A DNA stretch of 8,681 bases from an uncultured Collinsella sp. (GTDB taxonomy: Bacteria > Actinomycetota > Coriobacteriia > Coriobacteriales > Coriobacteriaceae), in contig CAAEUX010000024.1 in assembly GCA_900759335.1 (NCBI GenBank), positions 1 through 8,681 on the forward strand. The letters run 5' to 3'. The translations under genes were made by a program, and so were the position numbers. The stretch's first letter is position 1. Every line of letters begins with the position of its first letter. Below, one piece after another: positions 1-5,346 of this stretch. The notes beneath the pieces are model-generated. The model saw only the letters and a list, made by a program, of their open reading frames with translations, had not been told where the DNA came from and did no database searches.

Positions 1-327
1 ATCCCTCGCAAAGCCTTCGAGGAGTTCGTGAAGGACATCATCGCCGGCGAGAACCGCGCGACCGCCTTCAGATACGAGGCGACCCCAATCTGCCGGGCCT
101 CGTTCCCGTCCACGCTGGATGAGGACGACGCCCGCTGCACCGTGGAGGTCACGGTCTACCGGCTGAACGCCGTGGCCGTCACCGCCTTCCTGCTGGACGG
201 GCCCGAGACGCTGCTGCGGCACATCGGGCTCGACGAGCGGGACACATACACAACCAAGCACGAGATCGACGACCTCGTCACCGTCGTGCACATCACCAGA
301 GAGGAGGCGCCGGCATGGCAGCACTGA
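1..327 (+). CDS. Unknown phage protein, 5'-truncated by the window edge
   Basis: The reading frame is open from the first base, so the true start lies left of the window; the GTG at 28 has no ribosome binding site and is probably internal. The visible 108 residues form a soluble mixed alpha/beta-looking protein, rich in Asp/Glu and Thr, with alternating hydrophobic segments (for example VTVYRLNAVAV around residues 50-60). There is no signal peptide, membrane segment or catalytic motif that I recognise. It ends by overlapping the next gene by 13 nt, so the two are translationally linked in the early operon. I do not recognise the family and assign no function. That it is coding is supported by GC-rich third positions and by the position of the next gene's ribosome binding site inside its 3' end. 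Confidence 0.75.
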   Translation: MPRKAFEEFVKDIIAGENRATAFRYEATPICRASFPSTLDEDDARCTVEVTVYRLNAVAVTAFLLDGPETLLRHIGLDERDTYTTKHEIDDLVTVVHITREEAPAWQH

Positions 328-1046
328 GAGACATCGCCCGAGACTTCGCCGCGGAGATCCGCGACGGAATCGGCTGGACAATCGTGTATCGCACCGGCCG
401 CTCGTGGAACGCCCTGACGATCTGGAGCGACATCTGGAACGGCGAGTGGGAGACCAACGACCTCAACGACGCCATCGGGATCCTGAAGGCAGACCCGGAC
501 GCCGTCATCGTCAACGGCTACTACTGCGGCCACTTCGGTGAGGACATGACCATCGACGAGATCGCCGCCGGGATCCGCTGGCACTACGAAGGTGGCCGCA
601 ACCGCCTCGCGGACTATTGCGAAGTCACGCAAGGTCGGGACGCCCTCGAGGAGGGCCGCAAGGCTGCCGAAGCTGCCGGCCTCCCGTTCTGTGAGCGTCT
701 GGCCGACGGAGGCGACGACGAGCTGAGCCCCTACGTCTACGACGGCAGCATGACGCTCGCCGATCGTGAGAAGATGCAGCAGGCCCGCGAAGCCTTCGAG
801 AAGCTGGCCGACGCTCTGCGGGAAATCGCCGCCAAGCTGGCCGAAGCCCTGAAGCCGGTCATCAACGCCGTGCTCTCTGCCCTCAAAAAGCTCTGGAAGG
901 TATCGGCCAAGGCCATCGGAGTGCCGCCGAAGTGGCTGCACCTCGCAGCTCACGCAAAGAAAGCCAGAACCCGGAAGAAGTACCGCAACCGCATCCGACG
1001 CTATGTTTTCGAGGCTCTGGCTGCGGAAGGAGGTGGAGGCCCATGA
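315..1046 (+). CDS. Unknown 243-aa phage early protein with basic C-terminal tail
   Basis: The ATG at 315 is preceded by AGGAGG at 302-307 with 7-nt spacing. The N-terminal half (about residues 1-100) has many aromatic residues (GWTIVYRTGRSWNALTIWSD around 19-38) and looks globular. Residues about 145-200 are predicted to be helical, with heptad-like Ala/Leu/Lys patterning (EAFEKLADALREIAAKLAEA), possibly a coiled coil or amphipathic helix. The tail, from about residue 204, contains PPKWLHLAAHAKKARTRKKY and is strongly basic. From memory, a similar tail occurs in many uncharacterised early proteins of Clostridia and lactic-acid-bacteria phages; I could not check this. A nucleic-acid contact is conceivable for the tail but is inference only. 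The stop overlaps the next start (ATGA). The product remains hypothetical. Confidence 0.85.
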   Translation: MAALRDIARDFAAEIRDGIGWTIVYRTGRSWNALTIWSDIWNGEWETNDLNDAIGILKADPDAVIVNGYYCGHFGEDMTIDEIAAGIRWHYEGGRNRLADYCEVTQGRDALEEGRKAAEAAGLPFCERLADGGDDELSPYVYDGSMTLADREKMQQAREAFEKLADALREIAAKLAEALKPVINAVLSALKKLWKVSAKAIGVPPKWLHLAAHAKKARTRKKYRNRIRRYVFEALAAEGGGGP

Positions 1047-1222
1047 CATCCAAGTGCGTCGGCTGCGGGCTCGACTGGAACGTCAGCATCTACCAGAAGA
1101 TCCCCCGCACCGGCTACATCTGCCCGCACTGTGAGAGCCGGCTCCGCGCCGGCGAGACCCTGCCAAACATTCAGGCCAGCCAGAAGGCTCGGCCGCAGAG
1201 AACGAAAGGAGCAACCCTATGA
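1043..1222 (+). CDS. 59-aa zinc-ribbon protein
   Basis: The ATG at 1043 overlaps the previous stop as ATGA and follows AAGGAGGTGG at 1027-1036, so I chose it over an upstream in-frame start at 932 that would lie inside the preceding gene. The protein carries two CxxC knuckles, C5-x2-C8 (KCVGCG) and C27-x2-C30 (ICPHCE), separated by 18 residues. This is the layout of a small treble-clef or zinc-ribbon fold that binds one Zn2+. The C-terminal 25 residues are basic and probably disordered (QKARPQRTKGATL). Small zinc ribbons of this kind are common in phage early regions and usually have no known role; nucleic-acid or protein binding is the general expectation. The next gene again starts by overlap. 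Confidence 0.85.
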   Translation: MTSKCVGCGLDWNVSIYQKIPRTGYICPHCESRLRAGETLPNIQASQKARPQRTKGATL

Positions 1223-1923
1223 AAAAAATCGCACTCAAGAACGCCGCCCGCGGCACGGCCTTCGACTATGCCGGACAGAGCTGGATCCTGCTGGAAAACG
1301 ACGACGGCCGCGCCCTCTGCCTGAGCAAGGACATCATCGAGACCAGAGCCTTTGACGAGGGCAACTGCAACAACTTCGCCGTCGCCAGCAGCAAGGAATA
1401 CCTCAACGGCGCCTACCTCGACAACCTGCTCGAGGACGTGAACGGCCCCAACGCCTTCCTGACCACGGAGCTCGACCTGACCACTGACGACGGCCTGAAG
1501 GACTACGGCACCTGCACCGTCACCATCTTCCTGCTGACGGTCGACCAGTACCGGCGCAACCGCGACGTCATCCCCAACGCAGACGACTGGTGGTGGCTGT
1601 CCACCGCCTTCAGCACGAAGTCTAACGGCTACGAGTCGCTCGCCCGCGTCGTCAACACCGATGGCACTCTGAGCGGGAACGGCGCCTCCGGCGGCCTCGG
1701 CGGCCTGCGCCCCGCTTGTTATCTGGACTCCGATCTCCTGATCTCCGTCGAGGACGACGAAGCCACCGACGACGTCACGCCGGAGCACGCCGGCGAGATC
1801 ATCGCGGCGCTGGCCGAGCAGTTCGGCGGCACCTTCGCCACCGAGGATCAACTGACCACGGCCCTCTCGTTTATGCTCGGCACCCTGAGAGCTACCCGCG
1901 AGAAGGAGGCCGCCCATGAATAA
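1219..1923 (+). CDS. DUF6273-like domain protein
   Basis: The ATG at 1219 overlaps the previous stop and has AAAGGAG at 1205-1211. The N-terminal part (FDYAGQSWILLENDDGRALC, residues about 15-34) and the C-terminal core match the pattern I know from DUF6273 proteins: a W-x-L-L strand near the start, an N/Y-x-L-N segment (KEYLNGAYLDNLLED), a central FLLTVDQY segment at about 105-112, a W124-W125-W126-L127-S block, then a Gly/Asn-rich stretch and the closing LRP motif (R164-P165-A166). DUF6273 domains resemble C-type-lectin or formylglycine-enzyme-like ligand-binding folds; that structural link is recalled and unchecked. The remaining 55 residues form a helical acidic tail. No signal peptide is seen, so the protein should be cytoplasmic, which is odd for a presumed binding domain. 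Its function in the early operon is unknown. Confidence 0.75.
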   Translation: MKKIALKNAARGTAFDYAGQSWILLENDDGRALCLSKDIIETRAFDEGNCNNFAVASSKEYLNGAYLDNLLEDVNGPNAFLTTELDLTTDDGLKDYGTCTVTIFLLTVDQYRRNRDVIPNADDWWWLSTAFSTKSNGYESLARVVNTDGTLSGNGASGGLGGLRPACYLDSDLLISVEDDEATDDVTPEHAGEIIAALAEQFGGTFATEDQLTTALSFMLGTLRATREKEAAHE

Positions 1924-2110
1924 GCAGACCGGCCTCGAGTTTATGCGCACGGCATCAGCGGAGGAGATCGCCAAAGTCATCAGCGAGGAACACCCGCCCG
2001 TCGGATCCGTCCACTGTGACTGTACCCCTTGCGTGAGGTGCTGGCTGGAGTGGCTGCTCACCGGCACGGCCGCGCCTTGCGAATGTGGAAAGGAGGCCCG
2101 GCATGAGTAA
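1916..2110 (+). CDS. 64-aa Cys-rich small phage protein
   Basis: The ATG at 1916 has AAGGAGG at 1903-1909 and overlaps the previous gene by 8 nt. The N-terminal third reads like a helical start typical of small phage proteins (GLEFMRTASAEEIAKVI, residues 6-22). It is followed by a compact cysteine cluster C34-x-C36-x2-C39-x2-C42 and then a WLEWLL helix (43-48), with a further C55-x-C57 pair near the end. Six cysteines in 64 residues suggest a metal-binding (zinc) micro-domain. From memory, short proteins with an N-terminal LEFxxxASAEE-like segment and a Cys cluster before a WLxWL helix recur in Clostridia prophages without assigned function. The gene overlaps the exonuclease gene by 8 nt, so translation is probably coupled. 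Confidence 0.75.
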   Translation: MNKQTGLEFMRTASAEEIAKVISEEHPPVGSVHCDCTPCVRCWLEWLLTGTAAPCECGKEARHE

Positions 2111-2813
2111 CCTCTCTACCCTGTTCGACCGCTATAAGGCCCTCGTCGTGTTTGATACCGAGACCAGCGGCCTCGACTTCGACAGCGACCAGATCATCGA
2201 GCTCGCCGCCCTGCGCGTGGAGCGCACGGCTACCGGCGGTCTACGGATCGCCGGCAAGATGGACACCTTCATCAAGCTGCCCGAGGGCGAGACCCTCCCG
2301 GAGAACATCGTCAGCCTGACCGGCATCACCGACGAGCGGCTCCAGACCGAGGGCGTGCAGCCGGTCAAGGCAGCCGGCCAGATCGCCAAGCTCATGCAGA
2401 ACGGCCCGACCCTGATGATCGCCCACAATGCACAGTTTGACGCCTGTTTTCTCCGTGGCCTGCTCCGCGGCCAGAAGGTCGGCCGGATCGACTGGCTGGA
2501 CAGCCTGACGGTCTACAAAGACCGCAGGGCCTACCCGCACAAGCTCGCCAACGCGATCATCGCCTACGACCTCACCGGCAAGGTACAGAACAGCCACCGC
2601 GCCATCGACGACGTGCTGGCCCTGTTCGAGGTGCTGAAGGCGATGGACGACGAGCGCGAGGATCTCGGCAGCTACGTCAACCTGTTCGGCTACAACCCCA
2701 AGTACGGCGTCAGCGGCCGCAGGATCGTGGGCGTCAGATATGAGCCGCAGAACTTCAGCAAGGGCCTGACCAGACCCGAGCAGACGCTCCCGGCCCGCGT
2801 GGCGCGGAGGTGA
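2103..2813 (+). CDS. DnaQ-like DEDDh 3'-5' exonuclease
   Basis: I chose the ATG at 2103 (236 aa) because AAAGGAGG at 2089-2096 is ideally spaced for it; the in-frame GTG at 2085 has no binding site. All three exonuclease motifs of the RNase-T/DnaQ superfamily are present. ExoI is FDTETSGLD with D18 and E20. ExoII is AHNAQFD with D113. ExoIII is SHRAIDD with H165 and D170, the HxAxxD form that places it in the DEDDh class and makes it two-metal-ion dependent. The TGI motif before ExoII (LTGITDE) is also typical of PolC-epsilon-like proofreaders. The enzyme would remove nucleotides from 3' ends of DNA (or RNA). Residues 185-236 are an extension outside the exonuclease fold. With the downstream Gam, ERF and SSB genes it may process ends for phage recombination; a role in RNA or nucleotide turnover cannot be excluded. 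Confidence 0.93.
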   Translation: MSNLSTLFDRYKALVVFDTETSGLDFDSDQIIELAALRVERTATGGLRIAGKMDTFIKLPEGETLPENIVSLTGITDERLQTEGVQPVKAAGQIAKLMQNGPTLMIAHNAQFDACFLRGLLRGQKVGRIDWLDSLTVYKDRRAYPHKLANAIIAYDLTGKVQNSHRAIDDVLALFEVLKAMDDEREDLGSYVNLFGYNPKYGVSGRRIVGVRYEPQNFSKGLTRPEQTLPARVARR

Positions 2814-2817
2814 CAGC

Positions 2818-3081
2818 ATGAGCCCGGAGATCACGATCACGAGCGAGGAGCTGCGCGAGCGCGTAGAGGATTGCCTCGACCGCTGGATCCCTGACGACGT
2901 CTGGAACCGTGCCGAGCCCTACGCCCGCCACAAAAACGAAGTAAACCGGCAGCGGCACCCCGAGATCGACTACTACGACAACGACTACCTCGTGCTGCTG
3001 ACCGCTGACACCGTCCGAGAGACTGAGTTCAGCGACCTCACTCACGCCCTCTGTGATCTGACCGTCGCACGGGCTCAGTGA
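2818..3081 (+). CDS. Unknown 87-aa acidic phage protein
   Basis: The ATG at 2818 follows GGAGGTGA (2806-2813), which straddles the previous gene's end, 4 nt from its stop. The protein is acidic and helical at the start (ITSEELRERVEDCLDRWIPDD, within residues 5-27), with an aromatic stretch in the middle (IDYYDNDYLVLL, about 50-61) and a short helical end. There is one Cys pair, too far apart for a zinc site, and no membrane segment. I recognise no family. It is conserved in style with the small accessory proteins found in phage early operons, and its only support is coding statistics, the ribosome binding site and tight packing. Confidence 0.75.
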   Translation: MSPEITITSEELRERVEDCLDRWIPDDVWNRAEPYARHKNEVNRQRHPEIDYYDNDYLVLLTADTVRETEFSDLTHALCDLTVARAQ

Positions 3082-3093
3082 AAGGAGAAACCA

Positions 3094-3774
3094 ATGGAAA
3101 CCACAAAAGAAAGGGCCGCCCGTTGCGACCGGGCGGCCCATGCGAGAAGATCCAGCAGCCTGCCAGCATACGGATCCCGCACCGCAAGTATAACACGCCG
3201 GCGCCGTCGTGCCAAGAGGAAAGCCCTGAGAGCTGCCACGCTGGCCGCCGCCGTCCTTCTGCTGGGCGGCATCTCTGTGGCAATCTTCACCACCCCGGCC
3301 GGCAGCAAGCAGGAGACCAACATCATGCCGCCGACCACCACCGTCGGCACATACATCCCGGACACCCCCGCCCCGGCCACTGAGACCGCGGAGCCGACTG
3401 AGCCCGCCGTGCGCTACCCTCTGACCGACGCCGAGCGCGACGTCGTCGAGCGCGTGGTCATGGCCGAGGCCGGCGGGGAGTCCTTCGAGGGCCAGATGCT
3501 CGTCGCTCAGTGCATCCTCAACGCAACCGAGAAGCGCGGCGTCGACCCCTCTGAGGCCGTCGTCCTTTACAGCTACACCAAGAGCCGGCCGGATCCCACG
3601 CAGCGCGTCAAGGACGCCGTCGCGGCCGTGTTCGACCGAGGCGAGACCGTCGTGGACGAGCCGATCCTCTACTTCTACAACCCCGCCCTCGTGACCAGCG
3701 ACTTCCACGAGAGCCAGATCTTCGTCATCGAGGAAGGCGGGCACCGTTTCTTTGCAGAAAGGAGTACCAGATGA
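3094..3774 (+). CDS. Membrane-anchored SleB-type cell wall hydrolase
   Basis: The ATG at 3094 has AAAGGAG at 3081-3087; no alternative in-frame start exists before the membrane segment. Order: a basic cytoplasmic N-terminus (residues 1-46, with a run of five Arg at 35-39), one hydrophobic segment (about 47-65, AATLAAAVLLLGGISVAIF), a Thr/Pro-rich linker (66-108) and a Hydrolase_2/SleB catalytic domain (about 109-226). The motif MAEAGGESFEGQMLVAQCIL (123-142) matches the family's E-A-x-x-E-x-x-x-G-Q block; E125 is the likely catalytic glutamate. The family's closing G-G-H-x-F-F pattern is near the end. SleB enzymes cleave peptidoglycan glycan strands, acting like lytic transglycosylases. The N-in, C-out topology would place the domain outside the membrane. 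The first 34 codons use A/T third bases 15 times, unlike the rest, and a minus-strand RNA unit overlaps them. Confidence 0.88.
   Translation: METTKERAARCDRAAHARRSSSLPAYGSRTASITRRRRRAKRKALRAATLAAAVLLLGGISVAIFTTPAGSKQETNIMPPTTTVGTYIPDTPAPATETAEPTEPAVRYPLTDAERDVVERVVMAEAGGESFEGQMLVAQCILNATEKRGVDPSEAVVLYSYTKSRPDPTQRVKDAVAAVFDRGETVVDEPILYFYNPALVTSDFHESQIFVIEEGGHRFFAERSTR
3104..3139 (-). terminator. Rho-independent terminator of the antisense RNA
   Basis: There is a perfect 10-bp inverted repeat, all G/C, with arms 3113-3122 and 3130-3139 and a 7-nt loop (3123-3129). On the minus strand it is followed directly by TTTCTTTT (complement of 3105-3112), the T-rich tail of an intrinsic terminator. On the plus strand the hairpin is followed by ATGCGAGAAG with no T run, so it should not stop transcription of the operon. 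Confidence 0.78.
3105..3180 (-). ncRNA. Putative antisense small RNA inside the hydrolase gene
   Basis: A complete leftward transcription unit lies within the 5' coding part of the cell wall hydrolase. The promoter is at 3187-3215 and an intrinsic terminator is at 3105-3139, so a transcript of about 76 nt is predicted (start estimated at 3180, end at about 3105). The predicted RNA has a 5' domain in which GCG can pair with CGC and GAUCC with GGAUC, closing an 18-nt loop, followed by the 10-bp terminator hairpin with loop GUCGCAA. It is fully complementary to hydrolase codons about 4 to 29. Because the inverted repeat folds on both strands, the mRNA and the RNA would show complementary 7-nt loops, as in kissing antisense pairs. 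It could block translation or trigger RNase III cleavage, or act on other mRNAs through its 5' part. Existence is inferred from sequence signals only. Confidence 0.68.
3187..3215 (-). promoter_or_regulatory. Minus-strand sigma-A/sigma-70 promoter
   Basis: Read on the minus strand: -35 TTGGCA (complement of 3210-3215), a 17-bp spacer (3193-3209), and -10 TATACT (complement of 3187-3192) preceded by TGT, giving an extended -10. Both hexamers match consensus at 5 of 6 positions with ideal spacing. I saw no comparable hexamer pair elsewhere in this GC-rich window. The predicted transcript starts near 3180 and runs left towards the start codon of the hydrolase. Confidence 0.72.
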
Positions 3775-3920
3775 AACACCTCACCGAAATGAAGCCGGGC
3801 GAGACCCTGCACCTCCGCAGCGGCCGCGACCTCGAGCTCGAGAGCGTCACCCCTGTCACCTGCGGCGTGATGTTCACCTTCAACGTCACCGAAAGAAAGG
3901 AGCACAACAATGAGCGATAA
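3771..3920 (+). CDS. Unknown 49-aa small protein
   Basis: A short gene fits between the hydrolase and the Gam-like gene. The ATG at 3771 overlaps the hydrolase stop (ATGA), has AAAGGAG at 3758-3764 with 6-nt spacing, and ends at TAA 3918-3920, 11 nt into the next gene. The product begins MKHLTEMKPGETLHLRSGRD and looks like a small beta protein (alternating LHL, LELESV, GVMFTFNV strands) with a single Cys. I recognise no family. The ribosome binding site, the overlap on both sides and GC-rich third positions make it a likely real gene. Confidence 0.72.
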   Translation: MKHLTEMKPGETLHLRSGRDLELESVTPVTCGVMFTFNVTERKEHNNER

Positions 3921-4542
3921 GACCACCGCGGCCCTCGCTGCCGAGCAGGCAGACGCAGAGGCCACCACCACGCAGGAGGCCGAGCTGCTGCCTGCTGCCA
4001 CGCTGGACGAGCTGGAGCAGGTCGACCTCGGCACCGTTGCAGAGGGCGAGCGCGCCCCGTTCCGCATCACCGACGACCGCTGCGCTGACTGGGCCATCCG
4101 CAAGATCGCCGACGAGCGCAGCGAGTACGACCGCCTGAAGGCACTGGCCGACGAGCAGATCGCGGCCATCAACGAGAAAGTAGACGCCGCCCGCAAGCGC
4201 ATGGAGAACGGCACCTCGTACCTCACGAGCTGTCTGGCCGACTTCTTCGCCACCGTCCCCCACAAGGAGACCAAGACGACGGAGAAGTACCGCCTCCTCT
4301 CCGGCACCCTGACCTTCAAGAAGGGCACCACCAAGACCAAGCTCGACGAGACCAAGCTGGTGCCGTGGCTCAAGGCCAACGGCTACGGCGAGCTCGTAAA
4401 GGTCGAGGAGTCGACCCGCTGGGCCGATCTGAAGAAGCTGCTCAGCTACACCGGCGACATCGCAACTCTGACCGAGACCGGCGAGATCGTGGAGGGCGTC
4501 ACCGTCTACGAGACCCCGGGCATCTTCACGGTCGACGTGTAA
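3910..4542 (+). CDS. Mu Gam-like host-nuclease inhibitor protein
   Basis: The ATG at 3910 has AAAGGAG at 3896-3902. After an Ala/Glu-rich, probably disordered N-terminus (1-48), residues 51-100 show the Gam start pattern: a strand (FRITDD), then W-A-I-R-K-I, then a long charged helix with coiled-coil character (EYDRLKALADEQIAAINEKV). This leads to TVPHKETKTTEKYRLLSGTL (from about 116) and a Lys-rich strand, as in Firmicutes phage proteins annotated as Gam-family. A second part, about 145-210, contains W-L-K-A-N-G-Y and a closing GEIVEGVTVYETPG segment. Phage Mu Gam binds double-strand DNA ends as a Ku-like dimer and shields them from RecBCD/AddAB exonucleases; here it would protect phage ends next to the ERF annealing protein. 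The family is assigned from pattern memory. A Siphovirus Gp157-type helicase-linked protein was considered, but the HKETK and LLSG segments fit Gam better. Confidence 0.8.
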   Translation: MSDKTTAALAAEQADAEATTTQEAELLPAATLDELEQVDLGTVAEGERAPFRITDDRCADWAIRKIADERSEYDRLKALADEQIAAINEKVDAARKRMENGTSYLTSCLADFFATVPHKETKTTEKYRLLSGTLTFKKGTTKTKLDETKLVPWLKANGYGELVKVEESTRWADLKKLLSYTGDIATLTETGEIVEGVTVYETPGIFTVDV

Positions 4543-4554
4543 GGAGGCACCGAT

Positions 4555-5346
4555 ATGGCAGAAACCAAGAAAACCGAGGCGGCCGCTGCTGCGGCCCCTC
4601 CTGAAGCCGCCTGCCTGACGCTCCGGCAGAAGCTCGTCGAAATGCGGAAAGCCTGCCCGGAGATCGTCAAGAAGCAGCACAGCGACGGCGTCAGCTACAA
4701 GTACGCCAAGATCTACGACGTGTGGGAAAAGATCACCCCCATAATGAACGAGCTCGGCGTCGACTTCGACGTCATCAGCGAGCAGGCCACGCGCCACGCC
4801 GAGAACGGCGACCCGGTCTACTGGATCACCATGCAGACCAAGACCCGCAACGGCGACAAGCTCATGTTCCTCTACGAGGCCGACCTGACGATCCGCTGGC
4901 TGAACCTCGACAACGACGACGAGACCATCGAGGCCACCGTCCACGCCGTCGGCTGGAACGATGACCCCGCCAAGGCCAAGGGCGCGGCCCACACCTACGC
5001 CCTGAAATACTACCTTTTCGAGAAGTTCACCGTCGACCAAGGCGAGGACGACCCCGACAACAGTGACTTCGGCGCGCAGGGCAAAGGATCCGGCGCTGGA
5101 GGCCGCCAGCAGGCCACACAGGGCCGTCAGGGGCAGAGCTCCGGCCGTCTGAGCGACGCGCAGCTCGCACGTCTCTACAAGAAGGCAGAGGCCGCGGGAA
5201 TGACCAAGGAGCGCACCAACGCCCGGATCGTGGAGAAGTACAAAAAGCAGGATCCGGCCGCCCTGACTCGCCAAGAGTACGACGAGATCTGCACGTCCCT
5301 CGACAACGCGGCCGCACAGCATAACCAGCAAGGAGGAAACGCCTAA
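4555..5346 (+). CDS. erf: ERF-family single-strand DNA annealing protein
   Basis: The ATG at 4555 has AAGGAGG at 4541-4547, just behind the gam-like stop. The core (about residues 20-166) carries the ERF landmarks: SYKYAKIYDVWEKITPIM (about 46-63) and the signature K142-G-A-A-H-T-Y-A-L-K-Y-Y153 followed by the acidic GEDDPD (163-168), equivalent to the GSAxTYxRRY ... DDD region. A Gly/Gln-rich linker (about 170-197) joins a C-terminal helical domain (about 198-263, LSDAQLARLYKKAEAAGMTK) that probably contacts SSB or other partners. ERF proteins form rings, bind single-stranded DNA and anneal complementary strands without ATP, supporting phage recombination and genome circularisation. The stop overlaps the ssb start as TAATG, consistent with co-production of the two proteins. 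Confidence in the family is high. Confidence 0.92.
   Translation: MAETKKTEAAAAAAPPEAACLTLRQKLVEMRKACPEIVKKQHSDGVSYKYAKIYDVWEKITPIMNELGVDFDVISEQATRHAENGDPVYWITMQTKTRNGDKLMFLYEADLTIRWLNLDNDDETIEATVHAVGWNDDPAKAKGAAHTYALKYYLFEKFTVDQGEDDPDNSDFGAQGKGSGAGGRQQATQGRQGQSSGRLSDAQLARLYKKAEAAGMTKERTNARIVEKYKKQDPAALTRQEYDEICTSLDNAAAQHNQQGGNA

Noticed and set aside
156..1049. Minus-strand open frame of 297 codons, and similar ones at 1171-2067, 2755-3744 and 7704-8672
   Set aside because: All lie opposite convincing plus-strand genes with good ribosome binding sites and show no recognisable protein features.
1588..1725. Variable region of a diversity-generating retroelement in the DUF6273-like gene
   Set aside because: No reverse transcriptase, accessory gene or near-identical template repeat is in the window; the region is GC-rich rather than rich in AAC codons. 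The fold resemblance alone is not enough.
3113..3139. The GC hairpin as a plus-strand terminator or attenuator of the operon
   Set aside because: It is followed on the plus strand by ATGCGAGAAG with no T run; the T-rich tail exists only in the minus-strand direction.
3038..3283. Minus-strand 81-codon frame running through the antisense RNA unit
   Set aside because: It would be cut by the intrinsic terminator, has only a weak start context and reads as the antisense of the hydrolase gene; the RNA itself, not a peptide, is the likely product.
4717..4745. CATAAT at 4740-4745 as a plus-strand -10 box
   Set aside because: No -35-like hexamer lies 16-18 bp upstream (GACGTG there), and it is inside the conserved ERF coding region.
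3886..5331. Very long minus-strand open frame (481 codons) opposite the Gam-like, ERF and neighbouring genes
   Set aside because: It mirrors the GC-rich third positions of the real plus-strand genes, has Leu/Val/Gly-rich composition without motifs and crosses several well-supported genes.
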